NCBI RefSeq assembly: GCF_017347095.1
Contig: NZ_JADPRZ010000012.1
Location: 1-64,000 of the forward strand
Source: Sporosarcina sp. E16_8
GTDB taxonomy: Bacteria > Bacillota > Bacilli > Bacillales_A > Planococcaceae
DNA length: 64,000 nt
Reading direction: 5' to 3'
Shown: piece by piece, positions 41,310 through 51,737 of the stretch
Layout of the letters: each line of letters starts with the position of its first letter
How positions within the stretch are numbered: position 1 is the stretch's first letter
The notes under the pieces: model-generated
Databases searched by the model: none
Told to the model about the DNA's origin: nothing
What the model saw: only the letters and a program-made list of their open reading frames with translations
Program-made: the position numbers and the translations under genes

Positions 41310-42596
41310 ATGCAGATTCATGTGGTTCAAAAAGGTCAAAGTATATATGGAATCGCTCAAGCTTACGGCATTAATTATCAAGAAATTGCACAAGCTAATG
41401 AGTTGCCAGATCCATCACGTATCGTTGTAGGCCAAGCGTTAGTCATCCCGATTACAGGTAGCTATCATTGGGTTCAGCCAGGTCAGTCGCTTTATGTCAT
41501 TGCCGAAATGTACGGTTTGACCGTTAATGAGCTCGCAACAATTAATCGACTATCGCCATCGCAAAACTTGCGGGTGGGACAACGTCTTTACATTCCATCG
41601 CGGCCGAAAAAGTCGGCTGAGTCATTACTCTATGTAGAGCCTAGGACCCCAGTAACTCAAGTAATGATTGATGAAGTTAAACAAAGAGTCGATGCACTAA
41701 CGTACTTAGCTATGTTCAGTTACGAGGCGCAACGAGACGGATCATTGAAAGCACCCTCGATCGATGACATTCCAAATATAGCGAGTACTGCGGGGGCAGC
41801 GAATGCACTTGTAGTAAGTAATTTGGAGAACTTTGCATTTAATGCAGATCTTGCTCATGTATTGTTTACTGATCAAGCGGCACAAAATCGGTTGTTCGGC
41901 AATCTCATCCAAGTGGCCAATGAAATCGGGTATAAGGACATTCATTTTGATTTTGAGTTATTACATCCAGAAGATCGTGAGCTTTATAATCGTTTTCTGC
42001 GAAATGCGAGAGATCGATTCCACCAAGCAGGGTTCACAGTTTCGAGCGCACTCGCACCAATGACAAGTGACGTCAGGACAGGAATTTACGGGGCTCATGA
42101 CTATCGTGCGCACGGGGAGATTGTGGATTTTGTTTCACTCATGACGTATGAGTGGGGCTATACGTACAGCGATCCACAGGCAGTAAGTCCAATCGGGCCT
42201 GTTCGAGACGTTGTCGAGTATGCCGTCAGTCAAATTCCGAGTGAAAAAATATTTTTAGGCCAAAATCTATATGGCTACGATTGGTCGACACCTTATCCGA
42301 GCCAGGGTGGATCTGCTGCCAAGGCTTTAAGCCCTCAACAGGCGATCCTGATTGCGACAAATCAAGAAGTCGATATCGAATACGACTATGTGGCGCAGGC
42401 ACCGCATTTCAGATACACGGATGATACAGGGGTACGTCATGAAGTTTGGTTTGAAGATGCACGTAGCATTCAAGCTAAATTCGACTTGATCAAGCAGTTC
42501 AACTTACGCGGGATTATGTATTGGAAACTAGGCTTAGCTTTTCCGCAAAACTGGTTGCTGTTGGAAGACAATTTCGCCATTCGAAAAATCACTTGA
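41310..42596 (+). CDS. Spore cortex-lytic N-acetylglucosaminidase SleL/YaaH-like
   Basis: 428 residues from ATG 41310 (MQIHVVQKGQSIYGIA, the family start). Two LysM repeats (about 3-46 and 50-94) bind peptidoglycan, followed by a GH18 chitinase-like barrel (about 105-425) with the catalytic strip YKDIHFDFELLHPEDR (Glu in DFE, about 214). Other barrel strands include FVSLMTYEWGYTYSDP and IFLGQNLYGYDW, and the C-terminal LRGIMYWKLGLAFPQNW. SleL hydrolyses cortex fragments during germination. No signal peptide, typical for spore-coat-deposited enzymes. Terminator follows. Confidence 0.95.
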   Translation: MQIHVVQKGQSIYGIAQAYGINYQEIAQANELPDPSRIVVGQALVIPITGSYHWVQPGQSLYVIAEMYGLTVNELATINRLSPSQNLRVGQRLYIPSRPKKSAESLLYVEPRTPVTQVMIDEVKQRVDALTYLAMFSYEAQRDGSLKAPSIDDIPNIASTAGAANALVVSNLENFAFNADLAHVLFTDQAAQNRLFGNLIQVANEIGYKDIHFDFELLHPEDRELYNRFLRNARDRFHQAGFTVSSALAPMTSDVRTGIYGAHDYRAHGEIVDFVSLMTYEWGYTYSDPQAVSPIGPVRDVVEYAVSQIPSEKIFLGQNLYGYDWSTPYPSQGGSAAKALSPQQAILIATNQEVDIEYDYVAQAPHFRYTDDTGVRHEVWFEDARSIQAKFDLIKQFNLRGIMYWKLGLAFPQNWLLLEDNFAIRKIT

Positions 42597-42599
42597 AAA

Positions 42600-42640
42600 A
42601 AATGAACCGCTGTGCCTGAGCACCTGCGGTTCATTTTTTA
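42600..42640. terminator. Rho-independent terminator
   Basis: ATGAACCGC (42602-42610) and GCGGTTCAT (42626-42634) with flanking A and T tracts, after the SleL gene and before a convergent small gene. Confidence 0.9.
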
Positions 42641-42647
42641 AATCTAT

Positions 42648-42788
42648 TTACTCTTTATTGATATAATTGATGAAACTCGTCAGAAATTCTACATCCGGAT
42701 TGAAAAGTAAAACAGGTAGGAAAACGAAAGTCGCTAGTAGCGTTATATTCGCACCAACAAATGTACGGAGTATCTTTTTAAATTTCAT
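42648..42788 (-). CDS. Small membrane protein, 46 aa
   Basis: 46-residue minus-strand gene: MKFKKILRTFVGANITLLAT, then FVFLPVLLFNPDVEFLTSFI and a charged end. A basic N-terminus plus one hydrophobic helix (about 8-29) indicates an inner-membrane peptide. AGAAGG lies eight bases upstream of the ATG. No family recognised. The short length explains why it can easily be missed. Confidence 0.65.
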   Translation of the reverse strand: MKFKKILRTFVGANITLLATFVFLPVLLFNPDVEFLTSFINYINKE

Positions 42789-44496
<1,708 letters not shown>

Positions 44497-44513
44497 GCTT
44501 ATGACAATCCCTT

Positions 44514-44550
44514 AAAAAGAGTACACAGGCTAAAAATTGTGTACTCTTTT
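44514..44550 (+). terminator. Rho-independent terminator
   Basis: AAAAGAGTACAC and GTGTACTCTTTT around a twelve-base loop, after gdhA. Confidence 0.9.
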
Positions 44551-44621
44551 CAATTTCAAAAAATATTCAACAAAACTATTGTGTTAATTTGAAAATATGT
44601 TATTGTAAAAATACAAGTTAT

Positions 44622-44635
44622 TGCATAATCATACA
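44622..44635 (+). promoter_or_regulatory. Putative arginine-repressor box
   Basis: TGCATAATCATACA lies about 30 bases before the argG start and is close to the ARG-box half-palindrome (TGCATAATTATGCA type) bound by ArgR/AhrC. Inferred from resemblance and position only. Confidence 0.45.
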
Positions 44636-44663
44636 GGCGAGTAAGTGGAAGGGGATTTTAATA

Positions 44664-45872
44664 ATGACTAAGAAAAAAGTGGTTTTAGCATATTCGGGTG
44701 GACTAGATACTTCTGTGGCGGTACAGTGGCTAACGGAACAAGGGTATGATGTAGTGGCGGTTTGTCTTGATGTCGGGGAAGGAAAAGACTTGGACTTCAT
44801 CCAGGCGAAAGCATTGCAGGTTGGAGCTGTAAACAGTTATGTAATTGATGCGAAAGAGGAATTCGCACAGGAGTACGCGTTGCTTTCCCTTCAAGCTCAA
44901 ACCTATTATGAAAACAAATACCCGCTCGTATCGGCACTTTCACGTCCGTTAATTTCGAAAAAACTTGTCGAAGTGGCACATAGAGAAAATGCTACTGCGG
45001 TTGCGCACGGCTGTACAGGAAAAGGGAATGACCAAGTACGTTTCGAAGTGGCAATTAAAGCATTGGATCCATCATTGGAAGTTATCGCTCCTGTCCGTGA
45101 GTGGAGTTGGTCGCGTGAAGAAGAAATTGCTTACGCAAAAGAGAAAAATATACCAATTCCAATCGATCTCGAAAGCCCATATTCCGTCGACCAAAATTTA
45201 TGGGGGCGTGCTAATGAATGTGGAATCTTGGAAGATCCTTGGGCGGCACCACCTGAGGAGGCATTTGGTCTTACGGTTTCAATTGAAAATGCGCCAGATA
45301 CGCCTGATGTCATTGAAATTGATTTCGTAAAGGGTGTACCTGTAAGTATTGATGGTCAGCTATATCCACTTAGCGAGCTGATAATGAAACTAAATGATAT
45401 CGGTGGAAAACACGGAGTAGGAAGAATTGACCACGTAGAAAACCGTCTTGTTGGTATCAAATCACGAGAAGTTTATGAATGTCCAGGAGCAATTATATTA
45501 TTGAAATCACATAAGGAATTGGAAGATCTGACACTCGTTAAAGAGTTGGCTCATTTCAAACCAATTATTTCACAAAAGTTGAGCGAGTTAATCTATAACG
45601 GCTTGTGGTTCTCACCTCTTAGAGATGCATTAGAAGTATTCATCAAAGAAACACAGCAATACGTCAATGGAACAGTACGTGTGAAGCTGTTCAAGGGGCA
45701 TGCGCTTGTTGAAGGCAGAAAGTCACCGAATTCACTTTACGACATGAACCTTGCAACGTATACGTCTGATGACTCGTTTGACCAGTCTGCAGCGGTTGGG
45801 TTCATCAAGCTTTGGGGATTACCTACAGAAGTTCACAGTATGGTAAACAAGAAGCAAACAGTGAAAATATAA
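44664..45872 (+). CDS. argG: Argininosuccinate synthase
   Basis: 402-residue cytoplasmic ligase joining citrulline and aspartate with ATP in arginine synthesis. ATG 44664 has AAGGGGAT upstream. N-terminal ATP-pyrophosphatase loop [14 protein letters not shown] (about 7-20), then [17 protein letters not shown] (about 111-127), [13 protein letters not shown] and [20 protein letters not shown]. The usual partner argH does not follow: a stem-loop and an unrelated gene come next, so argH must lie elsewhere. Confidence 0.97.
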   Translation: MTKKKVVLAYSGGLDTSVAVQWLTEQGYDVVAVCLDVGEGKDLDFIQAKALQVGAVNSYVIDAKEEFAQEYALLSLQAQTYYENKYPLVSALSRPLISKKLVEVAHRENATAVAHGCTGKGNDQVRFEVAIKALDPSLEVIAPVREWSWSREEEIAYAKEKNIPIPIDLESPYSVDQNLWGRANECGILEDPWAAPPEEAFGLTVSIENAPDTPDVIEIDFVKGVPVSIDGQLYPLSELIMKLNDIGGKHGVGRIDHVENRLVGIKSREVYECPGAIILLKSHKELEDLTLVKELAHFKPIISQKLSELIYNGLWFSPLRDALEVFIKETQQYVNGTVRVKLFKGHALVEGRKSPNSLYDMNLATYTSDDSFDQSAAVGFIKLWGLPTEVHSMVNKKQTVKI

Positions 45873-45880
45873 GCACTATC

Positions 45881-45927
45881 CATTCAAAGAACCATCTACT
45901 CTTTAGGGTAGATGGTTCTTTGAAATG
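45881..45927 (+). terminator. Terminator-like hairpin after argG
   Basis: AAAGAACCATCTAC and GTAGATGGTTCTTT form a 14-bp stem, extended by CATT/AATG; the T-tract is short. Confidence 0.8.
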
Positions 45928-46112
45928 GATGATTCTTTTGGTATGGAGAAGAGACTAGTCGAATATCACTAATTGCAGCAAAAGGTGAATTTTTCCAACT
46001 TTTTTTTGAGTAAAGACATAGACTGTGATAGTATGAAAAAATATGAATATGAAAAAAATTCTACTTCAGCAAAACATTTCTAGTTCATAATTCAAATTTA
46101 GGAGGAGATAAT

Positions 46113-47684
46113 ATGGAAGAGAAAGTAATGAAGAACAAGTCGCCCAAGTTAGTAATGATTATAATATTAACTGCGTTGGTCATTGTGGGCGGTAGCGTAT
46201 CGGCATTTTTCTTGGTGAATAAATCACCGAAAGTGCAATATCTTTTAGCAGAAGCAGAAACGTTTAAACAAATGGGTACTATTTTAGAAGACCGCTATAA
46301 GAATGAACTAAGGTGGTTGGAAGTTCAACAGGAAAAGCCGGTTGAATCAAATTTTGACCTATCCGGCGAATGGAATGATCCATCCGCTGACTATGAAATG
46401 CAAGAAGTACAAAGCATTGTCAATAGCGCTAAAGTTTCCAGTAAACAAGTCTTTGATCCAGTTAAGAAAGAGCTGGAAGTGGATCTAAGGGGAGAACTAG
46501 GCAGCGTCAACATGAACTTTGGTTCGGTTTTTGTGACAACTGAGAAAATCGTGGCCTCATTGCCATTCATGGATGAACTTATTCGCTTCGACGATAAGGA
46601 TTATGGGAAGTTAATGCGAGAAAATGATCCAGATTATAAAGGAAATGAAAATCTAGGTTTATCTCAGCTATTCGAAGACGGCTTTTCGATGACGGAAGAA
46701 TCTCGTACATATGTCGAAAAAGAATATATTGCGTATCTTATTAAGGGAATTCCTGAAGAAGCATTTACAAGTGAAAAAGAAGAACTTACCGTATTTGATA
46801 AAAAAATCAAAACAAAAAAAATCAAGATGAATCTTACAGAACAACAAGTGAAAAAGTTACTGAAAGATTTATTGGAAAAAGCGAAATCAGATGAAAAACT
46901 TAAAACGATACTGAAAGAACAAATGAAACTTACTTCATTTGCTGGGGATACATCCGATAATGAAATTACAACAATTATGGATGGCTTTGAAAATGGACTT
47001 GATGAAGCGATTGAAGGCGTGGATTCGATAAAACTACCAAACGGATTGCAATCTACAATCTGGCACCATTCAAACAAAATTGTGAAACGTGAATTCGCAA
47101 TGGGTGTTGGAGAAGATAAGACTGATGTCGATACGTTAATGATTAGCGGAACACAGTTGCTAGAGAAAGCAGGGCAAAAATGGGACTTCACAGTCGGCGT
47201 AGAAGATTCCTTCGGTGATGAAAACATTGTGAAAATCAAAGGCGATTTAAGCTGGAAAGATCAAAAAGCAACTGATTCTATTACATTAACTATGGATGAT
47301 ATGAAGTTCATCTATAAAGGAAAAGAACAACTAAAAGATAAAAAACGGACATTCACTCGCTCACTTGGCTTTACAGATGGGGATGTGGATCCTGCTGTTA
47401 TTTGGAAAGGTAGCGCAACGCACGAAAATGATTCAATGAAAGCGAAACATGAATTTACTTTCAGTGAAGAATCAATGGGCGTTAATATGTTCAATTTGAT
47501 TTTAAAGCAACAAGGAAAAGTTGTGAAGAAAGTAGATATGCCAGTTGAAACGGAAGACACTGTGAATATTGGTAAAATGAATAAAGATGAATTAGAAGCG
47601 TTTACTGAAGACGCTATGGTGAAGGTCCAAGATTGGATGTTTGGATTTATGGAAGATTTACAAGGTGAAATAGGCGAATTTTAA
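46113..47684 (+). CDS. Membrane-anchored DUF6583-like protein
   Basis: 523 residues. AGGAGGAGATA precedes the ATG. A basic head (MEEKVMKNKSPK) and one hydrophobic helix (about 14-35) anchor it in the membrane, with the large remainder outside. The extracellular part is lysine- and glutamate-rich with repeated beta-type segments (VKKELEVDLRGELGSVNMNF, IKGDLSWKDQKATDSITLTM) and resembles DUF6583 proteins found before ABC-2 exporter genes in Bacilli. Function unknown; linkage to the exporter downstream suggests a role with it. Confidence 0.7.
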   Translation: MEEKVMKNKSPKLVMIIILTALVIVGGSVSAFFLVNKSPKVQYLLAEAETFKQMGTILEDRYKNELRWLEVQQEKPVESNFDLSGEWNDPSADYEMQEVQSIVNSAKVSSKQVFDPVKKELEVDLRGELGSVNMNFGSVFVTTEKIVASLPFMDELIRFDDKDYGKLMRENDPDYKGNENLGLSQLFEDGFSMTEESRTYVEKEYIAYLIKGIPEEAFTSEKEELTVFDKKIKTKKIKMNLTEQQVKKLLKDLLEKAKSDEKLKTILKEQMKLTSFAGDTSDNEITTIMDGFENGLDEAIEGVDSIKLPNGLQSTIWHHSNKIVKREFAMGVGEDKTDVDTLMISGTQLLEKAGQKWDFTVGVEDSFGDENIVKIKGDLSWKDQKATDSITLTMDDMKFIYKGKEQLKDKKRTFTRSLGFTDGDVDPAVIWKGSATHENDSMKAKHEFTFSEESMGVNMFNLILKQQGKVVKKVDMPVETEDTVNIGKMNKDELEAFTEDAMVKVQDWMFGFMEDLQGEIGEF

Positions 47685-47691
47685 CTGCATT

Positions 47692-47715
47692 CAGCCGGGG
47701 TCCAAACCCCGGCTG
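47692..47715 (+). terminator. GC-rich hairpin after the DUF6583-like gene
   Basis: CAGCCGGGG and CCCCGGCTG around a six-base loop, no proper T-run. Probable weak terminator or RNA-stability element between this gene and the exporter genes. The next 90 bases include a GCGTCCTGCGGG motif shared with other intergenic repeats. Confidence 0.6.
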
Positions 47716-47822
47716 AATTGTAGAACTTTGGTTAAGATCACTGCGTCCTGCGGGCACAAGTTCGATTCAAAATCTGGACGCAATTACGCCAAGGCGAAAT
47801 TGATAGAATGGAAGTGACTATT

Positions 47823-49046
47823 TTGCTATCCATAAGGAGAATACTGTTTTTCATGCACCAATATAATAAACAGTTGAAGAAGAGGTGGGCAACACTTCTT
47901 CTTCTTTTTCTATTTCCAATTGTTTTGATTGGCTCATTGTTGCTCCTGGTGGCTGGTTTACTGCTGCCCGAAGAAGATTCGCCAATCCGGGTGGCTTTGG
48001 TTGATGAAGACAGAACGCAGGAAACGATACTGTTTAGCGGACTACTGGAAGAAACAGCCTCGGATAATCAATTTATCCAAGTTGTGTCGATAACGAAGGA
48101 CAATGCTGAAAAGCTGATGGCGCAAAATGAAATCAGTTCCTATTTTATATTTCCAAGCGGGTTTACGGAGGATTTGTATGAAGGGGAGTCTGTGATAATC
48201 CCGATTGTTGGGAATCCATCACGTTCAACAGATAGTTTTCTTGTGAAAGAGTTAGTGGAAAGTATGATGCGCTACATTTCTGTGGCCCAGTCGACTATTC
48301 TGACCATTAATGAGTACGCAAAGAAAACGGATATGCCCGAAGAAGAACGTAAAAAAATGATGTTTCAACAGTTTATGGATTTCAGTTTGTACACACTAGG
48401 GAAAGATAAGCTACTTGATGAAGAAGTGATTACAAATGTGGCGACGTCTTCTCCGACTCACTATTACATATTGTCCGGCTGGTTAATAACCATGTCAGTC
48501 TGGCTTTTCGCTATCTATACTATTTTAGGAAAAGAGGAGCATTCCTCGATGCTAATTCGGATGAAATTGTTCGGTGTAACCATGTGGCAACGTATCCTAG
48601 CCAGAATTCTTGTCTCTTTAGGATATAGCCTCATCGTTGCGGCAGTAACGTTTTTCATCGTAAATAAGTTTGGTGGATTTGAACTATTTCTAACTGATTA
48701 TTTACGTTTTGGCTTGTTCACTATTCTTTATGCCCTGTTATTTTTAGTTGGCATAGCGTTAATTGATGTTTTAATTTCTTCTCGGAAAATCGTTCTTTTA
48801 CTACAAAGCCTATATACCTTGCTACTGATTTTTACAAGTGGTGCAGTTATACCGACTCTCTACTTTCCGCAAGTGATTCAAGGCCTATTACCGTATATCT
48901 TTTCATACATTAGCTTGAATTGGATGATTGATATTGTATTAGAAGGGCGAAACTATGCAAACTTCACAACGCTGACCGTCCTTGCTACTATCGGACTACT
49001 CCTGCTTTGGCTATCAACAGTCGGAAAAGAGAGGTGGACCCGATGA
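47823..49046 (+). CDS. ABC-2 type transporter permease
   Basis: 407-residue membrane subunit. TTG 47823 is my choice (GGAAGTGA upstream); an ATG at 47808 is possible. Topology is the ABC-2 (YhgE/NatB-like) type: one N-terminal helix (about 25-50, LLLLFLFPIVLIGSLLLLVA), a 170-residue extracellular domain, then five helices (from about 220). The exported substrate is unknown. Overlaps the second permease by four bases. Confidence 0.88.
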   Translation: MLSIRRILFFMHQYNKQLKKRWATLLLLFLFPIVLIGSLLLLVAGLLLPEEDSPIRVALVDEDRTQETILFSGLLEETASDNQFIQVVSITKDNAEKLMAQNEISSYFIFPSGFTEDLYEGESVIIPIVGNPSRSTDSFLVKELVESMMRYISVAQSTILTINEYAKKTDMPEEERKKMMFQQFMDFSLYTLGKDKLLDEEVITNVATSSPTHYYILSGWLITMSVWLFAIYTILGKEEHSSMLIRMKLFGVTMWQRILARILVSLGYSLIVAAVTFFIVNKFGGFELFLTDYLRFGLFTILYALLFLVGIALIDVLISSRKIVLLLQSLYTLLLIFTSGAVIPTLYFPQVIQGLLPYIFSYISLNWMIDIVLEGRNYANFTTLTVLATIGLLLLWLSTVGKERWTR

Positions 49047-50176
49047 AGAATATTTTGTTTATCCGCTGGATGCGTTTGAAGAAGGAATGGAGAAGTCATA
49101 TATGCTGGATGCTTCTCCCGATCGTTATGACAGTACTAATTATGCAAGGAGTTGAGACTTGGCAAGCGGAGACTAAAGTGCCGATAGCCCTTGTAGTTGA
49201 AGAACAGACCGAAATGGCAGCTCGTCTAGTCGACGATATCGCGAGTACGGAGCTTCTCCATACCCAGTTGATGCCCCTGGATGAAGCACTGCATAGACTC
49301 CAACAGCATGAGCTGGATAGTGTGTTCGTTATTCGCGAAGGCTATGAGGGTAATATACTCGCGAATCGGCGAAATCAGCTCATCGATGCATATTCTTCCA
49401 ATCGGTCTTTCGCTTATCAAGCCGTCGTCGAAACGATTACATCTTATGCTCAACAAGATGCGGCCCGTTCAAAAGCAGCTTTTGTCATCAAACAATTATT
49501 CTCAGATTACGATATGGAAGATGAGTGGAGTTATGAAGAAATTATTGAGAGAAGTCGCGAGAGACAAAAAAGTGAAGCGCTACTCCAATCGAGTTTTAAT
49601 TATTATGATAAGGATAATACCACTGAAGAACAAGTATTACCGCTACTGAAAGCATGGGGTGTTTGGGCATTCTTTGCAATTATCACGACATTTTTCCTAT
49701 TCGACTGGATGCTAAAAGAAAATAGACCATCGATGCGCCAGCGCTGGTTATTCACGGAAATCTCTTATGAAAAGTATGCAAGTGGATCGTTATTGTTTTT
49801 TACGGTCATCATTTTCTTCATGGATCTTGTCACGGCATTTATTTTTTCGTCATTATTCCAGGAAGCATTGACAATCAGAGTTCTGATTTCACTTTTCTCT
49901 TTTAGGTTGACGATAAATTTGCTTGCGTTTCTACTTGCAAGCGTCAACAAGCAATTGTTTATGTACTATATATACAGTCTGGGGATTGCACTGCTTCTGA
50001 TTGTAATCGGTGGGTCAATTATACCGCTCTATGGGCTTACGGGGAAGTGGCCGTGGATTGAAGAACTTAGTCCGGTCCAATCGTTACTGAATGGGACGAT
50101 ACCGCTGATATGGCTCTTCATTTTAGCTGTCCTGTTTGCCAGGTGGGTACAAAAAGGGGGGAAGGTAAATGCTTAA
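49043..50176 (+). CDS. ABC-2 type transporter permease
   Basis: 377-residue second membrane subunit. ATG 49043 lies in the ATGA overlap with the first permease gene, with GAGAGGTGG upstream. The same layout as its neighbour is seen: N-terminal helix (CWMLLPIVMTVLIMQGV), extracellular domain (about 40-180) and a C-terminal bundle of helices. The two permeases probably form a heterodimer. Overlaps the ATPase gene by eight bases. Confidence 0.88.
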   Translation: MKNILFIRWMRLKKEWRSHICWMLLPIVMTVLIMQGVETWQAETKVPIALVVEEQTEMAARLVDDIASTELLHTQLMPLDEALHRLQQHELDSVFVIREGYEGNILANRRNQLIDAYSSNRSFAYQAVVETITSYAQQDAARSKAAFVIKQLFSDYDMEDEWSYEEIIERSRERQKSEALLQSSFNYYDKDNTTEEQVLPLLKAWGVWAFFAIITTFFLFDWMLKENRPSMRQRWLFTEISYEKYASGSLLFFTVIIFFMDLVTAFIFSSLFQEALTIRVLISLFSFRLTINLLAFLLASVNKQLFMYYIYSLGIALLLIVIGGSIIPLYGLTGKWPWIEELSPVQSLLNGTIPLIWLFILAVLFARWVQKGGKVNA

Positions 50177-50843
50177 CGTGACGGGGCTACAGAAAAAGTA
50201 CAAGGAAAAGACCGTTTTAGAAAATGTGAATTTTCAAATGAAACCTGGAGAAATTGTCGGTCTTGTTGGGGAAAATGGTGCAGGAAAATCAACATTACTT
50301 CAACTCCTTGCGACGGTTATGCAGCCGACACAAGGTGATATTCAATTGGATGAACTATCTTATGTGACTGATATAAAGGAAATTAGGCGCATAATCGGCT
50401 ATGTTCCTCAAGACATATCTATCTGGGAGGAATTCACAGTAGAAGAAAATATGCTTTTTTTTGAAAAGTTGTCGTGGAAAAAACGCACAAAAGAGGAATG
50501 TCGAAAACTTTGTCTAGATATGCAATTGACGCATTGGAAAGAAGGGGTACATTCTCTATCGGGAGGCATGAAAAGGAAGTTGAATCTAGCAATCAGCCTG
50601 CTCCATGATCCGGCTTTCTTGTTGTTAGATGAACCTACAGTCGGTATTGATCTGAAATCCAAAATGGAGATAGGTTCATATTTGCGTAGCTTGGCGAAAA
50701 ATGAAGGTAAAATGATTATGTACACATCTCATGATATGGACGAAATTACTACCGTTTGCGATCGAGTTTATGCAATCGGGAAAGATCCGTTTTATTTGAA
50801 TTTATTGGTGGAGAATAAAATTCCTGTAGAACAGTTGAAATGA
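50169..50843 (+). CDS. ABC transporter ATP-binding protein
   Basis: 224-residue ATPase of the exporter. Walker A GENGAGKST (34-42), Q-loop VPQDISIWEEF, signature LSGGMKRKLNLAI (about 130), Walker B LLLDEPTVGID (about 149-159) and switch histidine in YTSHDMDE. It powers the two ABC-2 permeases encoded immediately upstream. Confidence 0.95.
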   Translation: MLNVTGLQKKYKEKTVLENVNFQMKPGEIVGLVGENGAGKSTLLQLLATVMQPTQGDIQLDELSYVTDIKEIRRIIGYVPQDISIWEEFTVEENMLFFEKLSWKKRTKEECRKLCLDMQLTHWKEGVHSLSGGMKRKLNLAISLLHDPAFLLLDEPTVGIDLKSKMEIGSYLRSLAKNEGKMIMYTSHDMDEITTVCDRVYAIGKDPFYLNLLVENKIPVEQLK

Positions 50844-50852
50844 GTGATTGTA

Positions 50853-51434
50853 TTGAGAAAATCGAAGAAAATAGCTATTGCTTGTACTATCGTAATTACT
50901 GTTGGTAGTCTGTTTTTATGGTGGCTAACGGGTAAATGGATAGACGAGGGATTAGAACCTGTAGCAGATGGCACGAATGACTATGCGATCGTACTTGGTG
51001 CTAGAGTGAAAAAAGATGCTCTGTCGCTGTCTTTGCAGTATCGTTTGGATGCTGCGCTAGAGTACGCCAATGAACATCCAAATGTGACCATAATCTTATC
51101 GGGCGGGCAAGGTCAGGATGAGCCAATTAGTGAAGCGGAAGCAATGAGACGGTTTTTAACGGAGAATGGCGTCGCTGAGGAACGGCTTATTTTAGAATCA
51201 GCATCTACTTCAACTTATGAAAATATACTATTTTCGAAAAAAATATTGCCGTCTGAAATTCAATCGGTCACAATCATTACAAGTGATTATCACCTGGCGA
51301 GAGCGCGGAAAATTGCGGCTAGCCTTGGTCTTGATTCAGATGCAGTGTCGGCTGAAACGCCGAAAGTAGTGGCGACAAAATTGGTTTTTCGGGAGCGTAT
51401 TGCCCTTGTGAAGACGTATGTTGTAGGGAAATAA
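50853..51434 (+). CDS. YdcF-family membrane protein (DUF218)
   Basis: 193 residues from TTG 50853 (GAGTGAT upstream; GTG 50844 is an alternative). One N-terminal membrane helix (about 6-25) and a DUF218 domain outside or on the membrane face: DYAIVLGARVKKDALSLSLQ, VTIILSGGQGQDEPISEAEA, RLILESASTSTYENILFSKK and TIITSDYHLARARKIAASLG. The family includes vancomycin-sensitivity protein SanA and YdcF; conserved acidic and Arg residues suggest an enzyme, with no settled reaction. Translationally close to the exporter operon (ten bases). Confidence 0.88.
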   Translation: MRKSKKIAIACTIVITVGSLFLWWLTGKWIDEGLEPVADGTNDYAIVLGARVKKDALSLSLQYRLDAALEYANEHPNVTIILSGGQGQDEPISEAEAMRRFLTENGVAEERLILESASTSTYENILFSKKILPSEIQSVTIITSDYHLARARKIAASLGLDSDAVSAETPKVVATKLVFRERIALVKTYVVGK

Positions 51435-51737
51435 CCGCGCATTCCCCTTTATTAGGAAGATGCGTTTTATAAACTATAGAATAATCCTGTCATGTTTTAC
51501 TGATAATTCTATTCATCGAATTAGGATAAAGGAATACTATCTTTACATGACGAATTAATAGATTATATGTGTTGAAGTATTGAATAGTGCATATAATCCA
51601 GCGTAGGCTACCCCTAAGCGCACAAGCGTTAGTTAATGGAATCATTCTTTCTTTCACAACTTTTCTTGAGGGAGGTCGTAGACGTAGTAATTTACGAAGG
51701 AAAGAGATTTATCAAATCATAAAATAGGAGGCATAGT
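51435..51737 (+). other. Intergenic region
   Basis: A weak terminator (CGCAT ... ATGCG then TTTT, about 51438-51475) follows the YdcF gene. An imperfect palindrome ATTATATG ... CATATAAT lies at about 51563-51598. GAGGGAGG at 51669-51676 has no frame after it. The last 30 bases hold the AGGAGG ribosome-binding site of the next gene. Confidence 0.5.
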